NCBI GenBank assembly: GCA_964507045.1
Contig: CAZDOO010000001.1
Location: 62,001-126,000, forward strand
Reading direction: 5' to 3'
DNA: 64,000 nucleotides
Origin: UBA8199 sp964507045
GTDB lineage: Bacteria > Verrucomicrobiota > Verrucomicrobiia > Limisphaerales > UBA8199
The position numbers and the translations under genes were made by a program. Of the stretch, positions 25,409 through 34,910 are shown one piece after another; position 1 is the first letter of the stretch; every line of letters starts with the position of its first letter. The notes under the pieces are model-generated. The model saw only the letters and a program-made list of their open reading frames with translations, searched no databases and was not told where the DNA came from.

Positions 25409-25627
25409 GTGGCGAAGGAAGAACCAATTGAGTTGATTGGCGCAGTGACACAGGTGCTGCCTGGCACCATGTTCCGCGTGGCGTTGCCGAATGGCCACGA
25501 GGTGCTGGCTCACATTTCAGGCAAGATGCGCAAGAATTTTATCCGCATCAGCGTCGGGGACAAGGTCAACGTCGAAATGTCACCCTACGACTTGGGCAAG
25601 GCGCGCATCACCTTCCGCCAGAGCTAG
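25409..25627 (+). CDS. infA: Translation initiation factor IF-1
   Basis: 72 residues from GTG 25409, giving the canonical start MAKEEPIELIGAVTQVLPGT and matching the usual 72-residue length. An upstream TTG at 25403 would add only two residues. The OB-fold segments FRVALPNGHEVLAHISGKMR and GDKVNVEMSPYDLGKARITF match IF-1. Essential for initiation on the 30S subunit. Confidence 0.96.
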   Translation: MAKEEPIELIGAVTQVLPGTMFRVALPNGHEVLAHISGKMRKNFIRISVGDKVNVEMSPYDLGKARITFRQS

Positions 25628-25791
25628 CCACGGGCCAGCCGGGCCCGTGAGGCCAGGTTTCGGAGCGATCTGGGGGTAGTGTTTGTGGTATCGCGGGGGG
25701 CGGCGACACATGCCGGGCACAGACGCCCGGCAGGGGCTCCGGTCGCAGGTTTCGCTCGACTTTTGTATCCCATGCAACAAATCTCTTTGCC

Positions 25792-27186
25792 ATGCGAATT
25801 CACTTTCTCGGCGCCACCCGCACCACGACCGGGTCGGTGTATCTCTTTGAGCTTAATGGGCGGCGGTTGCTCCTGGAGTGCGGCCTGTTTCAAGGCCGGC
25901 GCGGCGAGTCTATCGAACGCAACCGCAATTTTCCCTTCGACCCGAAGCAGATTGATGCGGTGGTCCTGAGCCACGCGCACATTGACCACTGCGGCAACCT
26001 GCCGAATCTCTGCCGCCAGGGTTTCGAGGGGAATATCTACTGCACCTTCGCCACGCGCGACCTGGCCAGCATCATGCTGGAGGACTCGGCTGAGATTCAA
26101 CGGGACGATGCCGCGTTTGTGTCGAAGAAGCGCGCCAAGCAAGGCCTGCCGCCGGTCGAGCCCCTTTATAGCGCCGCGGACGCCGAGCTGGCGGTTCGGC
26201 AGTTTGTCAGTGTCAACTATGGCCGCCCGTTTCCGATGTTTGACGGCATCACGGTTACCTTTCGTGATGCAGGCCATATCCTCGGCGCGGCGCAAGTGGT
26301 CTTTGACATCAGCGAGAGCGGGCGCAAGTATCGGTATCTCTTCAGCGGCGACATCGGGCGCGGCAATGACGACATCCTCCGCGACCCGGAGCCGGTGGAG
26401 AATGTGGACTACCTGCAGGTGGAAAGCACCTATGGCGCCCGCACGCACTCGCCCAAGGCCAGCGCGAATGCCGAGGTTGGCCAAATGGTGCTCGAAACCC
26501 TGAACCACAAGGGCAAGGTCATTATCCCCTCGTTCTCCGTCGGCCGGACGCAGCAGATTGTTTATACCCTTCATCAGTTGACGCTGGCCGGGCAGTTGCC
26601 TCGGGTGCCGATCTTTGTGGACAGCCCGCTCAGCGTTAATGCGACCGAAGTCTACCGCTTGCATCCCGAGTGCTTCAACGAGTCCATCTACAAGTTCCTG
26701 CGCGAGAAGGAAAACCCCTTCGGCATGGAAAACCTTACCTATATCCGCGAGGTGGCGCACTCGATGAAGCTGAATGACTTGAAGGACCCGGCCATTATCA
26801 TCAGCGCTTCGGGCATGGCTGAAGCCGGCCGCATCCGCCATCATTTGGCGAACCACATTGGCAATCCGTCCAATCTGATCCTCTTTGTAGGTTATTGCGC
26901 CGAGCATACTTTGGGCGCGCAGATTATGTCCGGCCAGAACCCAGTGAACATCTTTGGCGAGCCGCACGAGGTCCGCGCCCGGATTGCCTCGCTCGATTCG
27001 TTTTCCGGCCACGCCGACAAGGACGAACTGCGCCGCTACGTCGAGGGCATTACAGGCGACATCAAGAAGATTGCTGTTATCCATGGAGAAGAGGCACAAT
27101 CCCTGGCTTTTGGCGAGACCTTGCGGAACCTGAAACCCAAGGCGCAAGTCCTCGTGCCAGAGTACCAGCAAACGCTGGAAATCTGA
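25792..27186 (+). CDS. Metallo-beta-lactamase/beta-CASP RNA-processing nuclease
   Basis: 464 residues. The MBL core has SHAHIDHCGNLPNLC (motif 2), DAGHILGAAQVVFD and SGDIGRGNDDIL, and the beta-CASP domain shows STYGARTH, VGRTQQIVYTL and IIISASGMAEAGRIRHHLAN. SLDSFSGHADKDELRRY is the C-terminal metal-binding block. Members are RNA endo/exonucleases (CPSF73-like) in bacteria. ATG at 25792. The gene stands alone between infA and a pseudopilin gene. Confidence 0.92.
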   Translation: MRIHFLGATRTTTGSVYLFELNGRRLLLECGLFQGRRGESIERNRNFPFDPKQIDAVVLSHAHIDHCGNLPNLCRQGFEGNIYCTFATRDLASIMLEDSAEIQRDDAAFVSKKRAKQGLPPVEPLYSAADAELAVRQFVSVNYGRPFPMFDGITVTFRDAGHILGAAQVVFDISESGRKYRYLFSGDIGRGNDDILRDPEPVENVDYLQVESTYGARTHSPKASANAEVGQMVLETLNHKGKVIIPSFSVGRTQQIVYTLHQLTLAGQLPRVPIFVDSPLSVNATEVYRLHPECFNESIYKFLREKENPFGMENLTYIREVAHSMKLNDLKDPAIIISASGMAEAGRIRHHLANHIGNPSNLILFVGYCAEHTLGAQIMSGQNPVNIFGEPHEVRARIASLDSFSGHADKDELRRYVEGITGDIKKIAVIHGEEAQSLAFGETLRNLKPKAQVLVPEYQQTLEI

Positions 27187-27409
27187 CCCTGCCGCTGCCG
27201 CCACCAAGCACCATCCGGCAATCCGGCGCACAGAACTCTTTGCACAGCTTTCGGCCAGAGCTGCGGTCGCCTTCCGTCTCACTTTGAGCCATTGCCGGAC
27301 TGGCTGCACTGATATCGAACACTTGAGCCGACGCGTGGCTGGCCGAAGCCAGCTTCAGGGTGGTTTGTGCTTGGTCCGGGATTTGCTAGCTACTCCGTTA
27401 GTGCGCCGT

Positions 27410-27796
27410 ATGAAGACAATGCCTGAATTTCAGAATCGTGCCGGTTTCACTCTGACCGAGTTGATGATCGTTGTGGCGATTATCGGCCTGTTGACCAGCC
27501 TGGCGGTTCCCAATCTGGCCAAAGCCCGTGACAATTCACGGCTGAACATGATTTACAGCAATTTACGAGCGCTTGACGCCGCCAAGGATCAGTGGGCAAT
27601 GGAGCACAATATCGCCACTGGCACCCCCGTGCCCAGCGTGACCGTCCTGAGCAACTATTTTCGATGGGGTTGCATCCAGGAGGTGCTTCACGAAACTTAC
27701 GTGCCGAACGAAATAGGCGCTCCCTCCCAAGCCGACTTGCCCGCCGGCGTCAGTCTGGGGGCTTTCGGCCCCGGGGCATCCATTCTTGCGCCTTAA
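27410..27796 (+). CDS. Type IV pilin/type II secretion pseudopilin-like protein
   Basis: 128 residues. The N-terminus has a prepilin cleavage site, AGFTLTELMIVVAIIGLLTS, with Glu at +5 after G|F, and a hydrophobic helix of about 20 residues. After it comes a short globular part with two Cys not forming an obvious pair. The pilin is orphan here; no assembly ATPase or prepilin peptidase is close. ATG 27410 is used, and ATG 27419 is also possible. Likely processed by PilD and assembled into a pseudopilus elsewhere. Confidence 0.85.
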   Translation: MKTMPEFQNRAGFTLTELMIVVAIIGLLTSLAVPNLAKARDNSRLNMIYSNLRALDAAKDQWAMEHNIATGTPVPSVTVLSNYFRWGCIQEVLHETYVPNEIGAPSQADLPAGVSLGAFGPGASILAP

Positions 27797-27835
27797 GGCG
27801 GCGCTGAGAAATCCGGCTGCCGCTGTCTCCAGGGC

Positions 27836-28363
27836 TCAACGCGTGAGCCCTGCTCGCACCATCGCGAGCAGCAACGCCGCATAATTCGGGGCGCTGTAGA
27901 AATCCTTTTCTTCAATCAGCTTTCCAACGCCTCGGTCATACAGAACCAGATCCACACCAGCCTCGCGCTGGGCTTGGGAAACGGCAGCCGGCCTGGCTCC
28001 GGCCGCAAAGAAGCACCACATGCGGTTGGTAAAGCGGGCGACGGATGGGGACAGCGACGCCAGGAGTTCGAACTTGTCCGCCTCATAGCCGGTTTCCTCC
28101 AGCAGCTCCCTGCGGGCTGCCTGTTCCGGCGTCTCGCCCGGGTCTATGTGCCCCGCGGGCAGCTCCAGCGTGACTGCCCCGGCCGCCACCCGGAACTGGC
28201 GCACCAACAAGAGCTGATTCTGCGGCGTGAGGGCCACAATGACCACAAAGTCGAGTCCTTGAATGACATAGTGCGGCGAAGCCCCGCCTTGAGCTTGCTC
28301 GGCCAGGATTTGGAACCACGGCGTGGCGAACACGGTTTCTCGGCTCGGACCTGGCATTTTCAT
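27836..28363 (-). CDS. Nudix hydrolase, ADP-sugar pyrophosphatase-like
   Basis: 175 residues from the ATG at 28363 (an upstream in-frame start is less likely). The complete Nudix signature Gx5Ex7REUxEExGU is present as GHIDPGETPEQAARRELLEE followed by TGY (roughly residues 70-92). The flank TLELPAGHID fits ADP-ribose/ADP-sugar diphosphatases. It is the last gene of the nucleotide-sugar operon, so it may police an unwanted nucleotide sugar. Confidence 0.88.
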   Translation of the reverse strand: MKMPGPSRETVFATPWFQILAEQAQGGASPHYVIQGLDFVVIVALTPQNQLLLVRQFRVAAGAVTLELPAGHIDPGETPEQAARRELLEETGYEADKFELLASLSPSVARFTNRMWCFFAAGARPAAVSQAQREAGVDLVLYDRGVGKLIEEKDFYSAPNYAALLLAMVRAGLTR

Positions 28364-28373
28364 AATCTCCGGC

Positions 28374-29114
28374 TTAATCGCAGAACTGCACGCGGTTTTG
28401 TTCAACGAACGACTCAGCCTGACGCAGTGTTTCGGGCGTGCCGATGTCAAGGAACGGAGCTTCCACGGCGCAGACTTTGAGCGAGCGCCCTTGCGCCACG
28501 AACTGTGGAAAGACGTCCTGCTCGAAACTCAGCGGCAGCTTGTCGGGGAACTGGCGCACCAGCGAGTTTCGCAAGAGGTAAATCCCGGCGTTGATGACGC
28601 CTCTCCCGGGCCGTTTCTCGGTGAAGCCCCGCAGCTCGGCGGCGGGCCCGATGGCCAGCGTGCCGTAGCGGGAGGCGTCTGACACCGCGCAACCAACCAC
28701 GACGCCGGCAACAGCGGGGTTGCGCAACTCCGTGGCCGCCGCCGCGAGGCTGGCAAAGACCAGCGAATCGCCATTCAGGACCAGCCAGACGTCCGGCGTT
28801 TCGGCGGAGAGGCGCGCGGCGTTCAGGAAGCCCCCCGCCGTTCCCAGCGGCCGGGTTTCCGCAAAGCAGCGCGTGGTCACTCCCACCACGGGCTGGCTTT
28901 GGAAATGACGTTCTACGACTTCGGCCAGATGGCCGGTGGAAAGAATGGCCTTGCGAATTCCTTGCCGCGCCAGCCAGCGCACAACCCATTCGAGAAACGG
29001 TTTGCCCGCCACGGGCACCATCGGCTTGGGCACGCCGGGCAACAGATGCGCCACCCTGGTTCCGAATCCGCCCGCCAGCACCACCGCCACCGCCTGGCTC
29101 AGCTCCAGCCTCAT
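28374..29114 (-). CDS. Sugar-1-phosphate nucleotidyltransferase (HddC/RmlA-like)
   Basis: 246 residues from ATG 29114. It opens with AVVLAGGFGTRVAHLLPGVP and KPM, the nucleotide-binding signature, followed by RPLGTAGGFLNAARL, VLNGDSLVF (metal-binding Asp) and FEQDVFPQFVAQG. The sequence resembles D-glycero-D-manno-heptose-1-phosphate guanylyltransferases and related enzymes; donor nucleotide and sugar are uncertain. Adjacent genes in the same operon are an epimerase and GDP-fucose synthase-like enzymes, supporting activated-sugar biosynthesis. Confidence 0.88.
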   Translation of the reverse strand: MRLELSQAVAVVLAGGFGTRVAHLLPGVPKPMVPVAGKPFLEWVVRWLARQGIRKAILSTGHLAEVVERHFQSQPVVGVTTRCFAETRPLGTAGGFLNAARLSAETPDVWLVLNGDSLVFASLAAAATELRNPAVAGVVVGCAVSDASRYGTLAIGPAAELRGFTEKRPGRGVINAGIYLLRNSLVRQFPDKLPLSFEQDVFPQFVAQGRSLKVCAVEAPFLDIGTPETLRQAESFVEQNRVQFCD

Positions 29115-29122
29115 GGCCCCGC

Positions 29123-30055
29123 TCAGACGTTCGAGTAAAGGCTGTTGCGCAGGATGGTGAATCCCTTGATCAGCTCCTGGATGCCGCGGTCGAGGTCCCA
29201 TTCCGGCTTGAAGCCCGCGGCGGCTACGCGCGCGTTTGAGACGATGTAGTCCCGCTTGTCCGGGTCTTCGCCGATGGGCGCTTCCAGAAAGACGAACTTC
29301 GGCAGGTGCTTCTGGATCACGGCGCAGAGTTCCAGCTTGGAGAGATTCGCCTCGTCCAGCCCGACGTTGTAGGGTTTCCCCTTCATCGCCTCAAAGTGGG
29401 CGAGGGCGTGGACGAATACGCGCGCGACGTCGCGCACGTGGATGTAGTTGCGTTTGAAGTGGCCCTCGAAGATCACCACCGCCCGGTCATTGACCGCCCG
29501 ATGGACAAAGTCATTCACCAGCAGGTCAATCCGCATCCGCGGCGATACGCCGAAGACGGTGGCCAGGCGGAAGCTGATGCTGTTTTCGCGCTGCAGGATG
29601 CTTTCCTCGGCCTGCACTTTCGTGACGCCGTAGAGCGAGATAGGGCGGAGCGGGGTCTCCTCGGTGCAGAACTTGCCCTTCTCGCCCACGCCGTAGCCGC
29701 TGTTGGTCACCGGCATGATAATGCGCTGCGACTTGGAGGCAAGGCGGCAGAGCATTGCCACCGCCTCGAAATTGGTCGTGCGCGCCGCGACCGGATCGCG
29801 GTCGCACAAGGGCGCTCCCACCAGCGCCGCCAGCGGAATGATGACGTCGGCCTTGGCCACCTGTTGCTTCATCCGGGCTTCGTCGCGGCAGTCACCCCGC
29901 ACGACCTGGAACCCTTCGTAATGGCAGCAGTCGGCCAGGCTGTTCTGCCGGAACAGGAAATTGTCCACCACCGTCACTTCATGCCCCAACCCCAGGAGGG
30001 TGGGAGTCAGCACGGAGCCAAGATAGCCTGCGCCACCGGTAATAAGTATCTTCAT
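29123..30055 (-). CDS. NAD-dependent epimerase/dehydratase (extended SDR)
   Basis: 310 residues. The NAD-binding GGAGYLGSVLTPTLL and the catalytic YxxxK in ISLYGVTKVQAEES are present. The Ser/Thr of the triad is likely in VTNSGYGVGEKGK. FEGHFKRNYIHVRDVARVFV is the substrate/cofactor block. The gene is 8 nt from the nucleotidyltransferase and 30 nt from the LhgO-like gene. It probably converts a nucleotide-bound hexose or heptose; the precise reaction is unknown. Confidence 0.88.
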   Translation of the reverse strand: MKILITGGAGYLGSVLTPTLLGLGHEVTVVDNFLFRQNSLADCCHYEGFQVVRGDCRDEARMKQQVAKADVIIPLAALVGAPLCDRDPVAARTTNFEAVAMLCRLASKSQRIIMPVTNSGYGVGEKGKFCTEETPLRPISLYGVTKVQAEESILQRENSISFRLATVFGVSPRMRIDLLVNDFVHRAVNDRAVVIFEGHFKRNYIHVRDVARVFVHALAHFEAMKGKPYNVGLDEANLSKLELCAVIQKHLPKFVFLEAPIGEDPDKRDYIVSNARVAAAGFKPEWDLDRGIQELIKGFTILRNSLYSNV

Positions 30056-30085
30056 AGTTAGAAAGGGACTAATACGTAAAGGAAG

Positions 30086-31285
30086 TCAGCTTGCCGTGGC
30101 AACGAGATTCGCGATCTCCTCGCCGATTGCCAGCGCCGCCGTCGCCGCGGGGCTGGGGGCATTGAGCACGTGCAGCGCCTGCGGCCGATTCAACAGGCAG
30201 AAGTCCTGAACCAAGGTGCCGTCCGGCGACATCGCCTGCGCCCGCACACCGGCGCCTCCCGGCGCCAGGTCGGCGGCTTGAATCTCGGGCACCAGCCGCT
30301 GCAGCGATTCGCAGAAGAGCTTCTTGCTGAACGACCGTCGCAGCTCCTCCCAGCTCATGCGCTTGTGCTTCGCCAGAAAACGCCACAAGCCGGGGAAAGT
30401 CAGCGCATACCAGAGGTCGGCCACCCGGACATCCGTCTTGCGGTAGCCCTCGCGGGCCAGAGCGAGCACCGCGTTGGGGCCGGCCTCTCGGCCGCCGTGA
30501 ATCAGCCGCGTGAAATGCACGCCCAGAAAGGGAAACTGCGGGTCCGGCACCGGGTAAATCAGGTTGCGCACCAGGTGCTGCCGCTCCGGCTTGATCCCGT
30601 AGTATTCGCCGCGAAAAGGTATGATGCGCACTTCCCGTTTCTCGCCAGCAAGCATGCTCAACTGGTCGCACTGCAGCCCGGCACAGTTAATCACAAAGTC
30701 CGCGGTGTGATCTCCCTTGGTGCTCCCGATCCGCCACTCGCCGTTCCGGAGCTGCAAGCCGGTAACTTTAGCCCCCAGCACCACCGATCCCCCTTTGGCT
30801 TCAATTCCTTTCTGCAGCGCCTCGCAGACCTTGGCATAGTCCACGATCCCTTCCTGCGGGACGCGCAGCGCGGCGACGCCGCCTACGTGCGGCTCAATCT
30901 CAAGCATCTGCTCGCGCTTGAGCAGCTGCAGCCCTTCCAGGCCGTTCTGGGTGCCGCGCTCGTGCAGGCCGTGCAGGCGGGGCAGTTCAGATTCATCCGC
31001 CGCCACCACCAGCTTGCCGCAGATTTCGTGGGGCACCGCGTGTTTCTGGCAGAAGGCCACCATCTCCCGAATGCCGGTCACAGCCAGGCGCGCCTTGAGC
31101 GAGCCCGGTTTGTAGTAGAGCCCGGAATGGAGGACCCCGCTGTTATGCCCGCTTTGGTGTGCGCAAACCTGGCTTTCCTTCTCGAGCAGGGTTATGCGCG
31201 CGGCGGGACAACGCAGCGGCAGCTTGTGCGCCGTAGCTAGGCCGACAATGCCTCCACCGATGACGATTATGTGTTTAGATGCCAT
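30086..31285 (-). CDS. LhgO-like FAD-dependent oxidoreductase (L-2-hydroxyglutarate oxidase family)
   Basis: 399 residues. FAD-binding GGGIVGLATAHKLPLRCPAA and AHQSGHNSGVLHSGLYYKPG are the hallmark segments of LhgO, a DAO-family flavoprotein oxidising L-2-hydroxyglutarate. Other matches are GKLVVAADESELPRL, EGIVDYAKVCEAL and the C-terminal PEIQAADLAPGGAGVRAQAM and HVLNAPSPAATAALAIGEEI. It is embedded among sugar genes, which is odd for a carbon-metabolism enzyme, so a different hydroxy-acid or sugar-acid substrate is possible. Confidence 0.87.
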   Translation of the reverse strand: MASKHIIVIGGGIVGLATAHKLPLRCPAARITLLEKESQVCAHQSGHNSGVLHSGLYYKPGSLKARLAVTGIREMVAFCQKHAVPHEICGKLVVAADESELPRLHGLHERGTQNGLEGLQLLKREQMLEIEPHVGGVAALRVPQEGIVDYAKVCEALQKGIEAKGGSVVLGAKVTGLQLRNGEWRIGSTKGDHTADFVINCAGLQCDQLSMLAGEKREVRIIPFRGEYYGIKPERQHLVRNLIYPVPDPQFPFLGVHFTRLIHGGREAGPNAVLALAREGYRKTDVRVADLWYALTFPGLWRFLAKHKRMSWEELRRSFSKKLFCESLQRLVPEIQAADLAPGGAGVRAQAMSPDGTLVQDFCLLNRPQALHVLNAPSPAATAALAIGEEIANLVATAS

Positions 31286-31305
31286 AGTTGCGCCTAATGG
31301 AAATC

Positions 31306-32241
31306 TCAGCCGAACCGTTTCAGGAAATCCTCGTAGGCCAGGCGGATGCCGGTTTCGAGACTGACCTGCGGCCGCCAGCCCAGCGCGAAGAGACGCGAGC
31401 TGTCCATCAGCTTGCGCGGCATGCCATCAGGCTTGCTGTGGTCCCAGACGATCTCGCCGGCGTACCCAATAATCCGTTTGACGGTCTCGGTCAACTGCCA
31501 CACCGACACTTCCGCGCCGGACCCGACATTGATGAATTGCTCTTCGCTATACTGTTCCAGCAGAAACACGCAGGCTTGGGCGAGATCATCGGCATACATG
31601 AACTCCCGCAACGGCGCGCCGGTGCCCCAGCAAGTGACGCTTGGCGCCTGGGTCGCCTTCGCCTCATGGAACTTGCGAATGAGCGCGGGCAGCACGTGCG
31701 AGTGTTGCGGGTCATAATTGTCGTTCGGCCCGTACATATTGGCCGGCATGGCGCTGATGAAATCGCAGCCGTATTGGCGGCGGTAGGCCTGGCACAGCTT
31801 GATGCCCGCGATCTTCGCCACCGCGTACCATTCGTTGGTCGGCTCGAGCGGCCCGGTCAGCAGGCACTCTTCCTTCATCGGCTGCGGCGCCAGCCGCGGG
31901 TAAATGCAAGCGGTGCCCAAAAATAGGAGCTTGCGCACTCCGGCCACGTAAGCGCCGTGGATCAGGTTGTTCTGGATCTGCAGATTCTGAAAGAGAAACT
32001 CCGCCGGCTGCCGGTCGTTAGCCAGGATGCCGCCTACTTTGGCGGCCGCATCCACCACGTACTCGGGCTTTTCCTGGGCATAAAACCTGGCCACCGCGGT
32101 GCTGTCCAACAGGTCCAGCTCGGAGTGCGTGCGCCCGATCAAGGCGGTAAAGCCGCGGCGTTGCAGCTCGCGCCAGATCGCGCTGCCAACCAGACCGCGG
32201 TGACCGGCTACATAAATCCGGGCGTCTCGGGCAATATCCAT
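31306..32241 (-). CDS. fcl: GDP-L-fucose synthase-like epimerase/reductase
   Basis: 311 residues. NADP-binding GHRGLVGSAIWRELQRRGF, 'DAAAKVGGI' and the catalytic YxxxK in WYAVAKIAGIKLCQ match GMER/WcaG. FLGTACIYPRLAPQPMKEE has a Thr where the usual Ser of the 'GSSCIYP' block sits. Substrate-binding MPANMYGPNDNYDPQHSHVL is kept. It would make GDP-L-fucose from GDP-4-keto-6-deoxymannose; the matching GDP-mannose dehydratase (gmd) is not in the window. It is the first gene of the five-gene sugar operon. Confidence 0.9.
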   Translation of the reverse strand: MDIARDARIYVAGHRGLVGSAIWRELQRRGFTALIGRTHSELDLLDSTAVARFYAQEKPEYVVDAAAKVGGILANDRQPAEFLFQNLQIQNNLIHGAYVAGVRKLLFLGTACIYPRLAPQPMKEECLLTGPLEPTNEWYAVAKIAGIKLCQAYRRQYGCDFISAMPANMYGPNDNYDPQHSHVLPALIRKFHEAKATQAPSVTCWGTGAPLREFMYADDLAQACVFLLEQYSEEQFINVGSGAEVSVWQLTETVKRIIGYAGEIVWDHSKPDGMPRKLMDSSRLFALGWRPQVSLETGIRLAYEDFLKRFG

Positions 32242-32353
32242 CCGTTAATCAATAGACCAGCCGGAGGCGGGAGACAAGCACCGACCGAACCGGTGACTGG
32301 GCGCGCAAGAGCAATCTCGCAACTGCCGCAAGCTGGAGCGCATCTGCGGGCGT

Positions 32354-34705
32354 CTACTGGACCGCCACGGGTCCGTCCAGTTTCAACCCCCGCGCCTCAA
32401 CCGGCGCTGCAACGCCGGCCTTTCGGAATGCGGCGGTGGTCTTCTTGCCGTTCACGGTGAATTCCACCACCGTCGCCTGTGGTGTGTCCCACCTTTGGGC
32501 GGCAGTGGCGGGTGCGCTCGCGCCTTTGTAGGGAAACAGCAGCGTTAGGTTTGCGGCCGTCTTCTGTTTGGCGCTGGTGGATGCCTCGACGTGCCAGTGG
32601 TTGGGAAAATCCCCGCGCATGGGTTCCGGCTTGAAACCATCCCATTGTTTGAACTGAAGCGGTTGGGCGGAAACGTAGCGCACCACGAGCCCGGCTTTGG
32701 GCTGCTGGAGACGCAGCGTTTGCGCCTGGTCGTCAACCTTGAAAGCGGATAGTCCATGGAGCATGAATTGGAAAGTGGCCGGCTCGGAAGCCTCAAGCTC
32801 GTCAAAGAGCACGATCGCATCCGGTTTCACAAAGAGCACGTGGCGCAGGCTCCGTTTCAGCGCCTCGGCGTAGGGAACGGTGGCGTCGCCGCAGACGTAG
32901 TCCCAGCTTTCGCCGTGTTCATTGGCGATTATCCGGCCGGGTGTGGGCCGGTGGGCGGCCTGGCCTTGATGGTTCACGAGGACGGCGTTTTGGGAGATGG
33001 TTTGGTGCACCCAGCCATAGTGGAACCCCGTGCCGTACCAGTCGCGGTAAACGCAGGCGGGCAGGAGGCACTCACCGTAAGCATTGAGCTGAAACGCATT
33101 CTGGGGATTGAACCCGTGGCTGACGCTGCCGAATGGGCTCGACTTGAACAGAAAGTGCACATCCTCGGCCGAGTTGACGAGGCTAGTGTGGAGACTGGCA
33201 ATGCCGGTGCCGTGGAAGACTTTCGCGCCGGGAAGCGCTGCGGGAGGCTTCGGGGGCGGCGGCTCGGGGAGACTTGCCTGGTAAAGAAAGCCGAGCACGC
33301 CTCCGGGCGCAGTCATTTTCCACTGGCCGGCCCACCATTGCCAATACGCGGAGTTCGGGGCCCGGCCGGCGGTTTTGCGCGTGAAATAGCTCAGGAACGC
33401 CCCCCAACTCGAGCTCGGCGGTCGATACGAAAGATCGCCAAATCCCATATTAGGCGATCCTGGCGGGGCAAGGTAGAGGGCGAAATCGCCCACGTGCGAA
33501 AAGAAGGGCTTCTTGAAGCCGTCAATCCCCAGCGCGCAGTCCATGGCGTGCAGCCACCAAACAATCTTGCTCATGTACCCGGCCCAATAGGCCAGCCCCT
33601 CGTGCCAGCCGCCGTCGGTGTCCGCCCAGGTGGGATAAACCGCGTAGAACTTGTTTAGCGCGAAATCCAGCCACAGCTCGGCCTCGGGTATCTCGCCGAG
33701 GAATATGATTCCGCTCTCGCCAATCTTATGGAACGTGCGGTTCCCGTGGCTGCCAAAGGGACTGTTGATGCTGCCGGCGCCGTATCCGACTTCGCCGCTG
33801 ACCCAGGCATCCCGGATCCGGCGCTGCACAGCCTTATAGACGGTTTCGCGGTCCGCGGCAGACAGCGTCGGGTAGCACCAGTCGTAAATCCGGGCAAGGC
33901 GGTGCAGCAAGGGCTTTGCGGCCTCGCAATTGCGCTTGAAGTTTGTTTCCCCCGCCGGGTCCCAGGACGCGAGCGCGAGCAGCCGGCGCCGCGCTTCCGC
34001 GCCGTATTTCTGCTCGCCGGTGATCAGGTACACGAAAGCGACCGTTTCGGCTTCGGTGCACGCCTGCATGGTTTGCTCCCGGTTCTGCCACCAGTTCTGG
34101 AGCAGGGTCTGGTTGGTTTTCGCAGAGGCCGTGCCGGGCTCCCGCGGCTCAGCGACCAGCCGGGCTCCCGCGAGCTTGTCGGCCTGGCCGCGCAGGGCGG
34201 CAAACGCCTTCTGCAGGTCTCCGGTTGAAGCCGCGCGCAACGCGGGAAGTGTTTCCGGGCGAACGAAAAGACGGGGGTGCCCGGCCGGAATCAGGCGAGC
34301 CCGCTCGGCTCTGGAGGGGAGCGGAAAGGGCGTGGCGCCGGGACCGATCTCGAACTCCCGCACCATGCTCCACTCCGAGGCCGCGCCTTTGGCGGTCGTG
34401 TAGCCGTAGCGCCAATACCATTTGCCAAGGTCGAGAACCCGGTCGTGTGTGTAACAGTTGAAGCTGAGGTTGGTGGCCATGAACGCTTCTTCAAATCCGG
34501 GGCTCCTGGACCACTGGACCTGGTAGGTCACCGCCTCCTTTTCACGAATCCACGTCAGCGACGGCGGGTTTAACTCGACCGTGCTCTTATCCACCGGGCG
34601 GTAGCCGGCTTCGCCGGCCTGTGCCGGGCGGTTCGCAACGCGTGGTTGAGCAAAGCAGGAGAGGGCGGCCAGCCATAACGCTGCCGCAACGACTTGATAT
34701 TTCAT
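32354..34705 (-). CDS. Secreted heparinase II/III-like polysaccharide lyase
   Basis: 783 residues from the ATG at 34705, which gives a signal peptide (MKYQVVAAALWLAALSCFA). The first about 150 residues form a DUF4962-type fibronectin-like module (RPVDKSTVELNPPSLTWIRE). The central alpha/alpha toroid has YDWCYPTLSAADRETVYKA, FGSHGNRTFHKIGESGIIFL and GGWHEGLAYWAGYMSKIVWW. The C-terminal beta-sandwich includes PFGSVSHGFNPQNAFQLNAY and GESWDYVCGDATVPYAEAL. These match alginate/heparin lyase-like DUF4962-heparinase proteins. It acts outside the cytoplasm on an uronic-acid polymer. Exact substrate unknown. Confidence 0.85.
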   Translation of the reverse strand: MKYQVVAAALWLAALSCFAQPRVANRPAQAGEAGYRPVDKSTVELNPPSLTWIREKEAVTYQVQWSRSPGFEEAFMATNLSFNCYTHDRVLDLGKWYWRYGYTTAKGAASEWSMVREFEIGPGATPFPLPSRAERARLIPAGHPRLFVRPETLPALRAASTGDLQKAFAALRGQADKLAGARLVAEPREPGTASAKTNQTLLQNWWQNREQTMQACTEAETVAFVYLITGEQKYGAEARRRLLALASWDPAGETNFKRNCEAAKPLLHRLARIYDWCYPTLSAADRETVYKAVQRRIRDAWVSGEVGYGAGSINSPFGSHGNRTFHKIGESGIIFLGEIPEAELWLDFALNKFYAVYPTWADTDGGWHEGLAYWAGYMSKIVWWLHAMDCALGIDGFKKPFFSHVGDFALYLAPPGSPNMGFGDLSYRPPSSSWGAFLSYFTRKTAGRAPNSAYWQWWAGQWKMTAPGGVLGFLYQASLPEPPPPKPPAALPGAKVFHGTGIASLHTSLVNSAEDVHFLFKSSPFGSVSHGFNPQNAFQLNAYGECLLPACVYRDWYGTGFHYGWVHQTISQNAVLVNHQGQAAHRPTPGRIIANEHGESWDYVCGDATVPYAEALKRSLRHVLFVKPDAIVLFDELEASEPATFQFMLHGLSAFKVDDQAQTLRLQQPKAGLVVRYVSAQPLQFKQWDGFKPEPMRGDFPNHWHVEASTSAKQKTAANLTLLFPYKGASAPATAAQRWDTPQATVVEFTVNGKKTTAAFRKAGVAAPVEARGLKLDGPVAVQ

Positions 34706-34910
34706 CAGGTAATGGACGCTAGGGACACTTGAAATCATCACATCTCTGTTGTCCGGGCGCCAGAACCCCGGCATGCACGCCACCTTCACGGCGTTGCATG
34801 ATTTCCTAAATGGGTGTTGGCTGCCGCCAGCGGAACCGTCCAGACCCCAGGATGGCCACACCCTATCCTCACTGTCACCTCATCGCAGGTTCTAACCCCA
34901 AGGCAAGGGG
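34706..34910. other. Short intergenic gap with inverted repeat near 34.9 kb
   Basis: The gap upstream of the heparinase-like gene holds no coding frame. At 34891-34913 an inverted repeat (taacccc, seven bases, ggggtta) overlaps the TAA of the neighbouring secreted protein gene. It may be part of a weak terminator for that gene, but no T-run follows. Confidence 0.3.

Noticed and set aside
25624..27309. Minus-strand ORF (561 codons) opposite the beta-CASP nuclease gene
   Set aside because: Codon-phase shadow of a strongly conserved gene; it has no domain and an Ala/Arg/Val/Leu bias.
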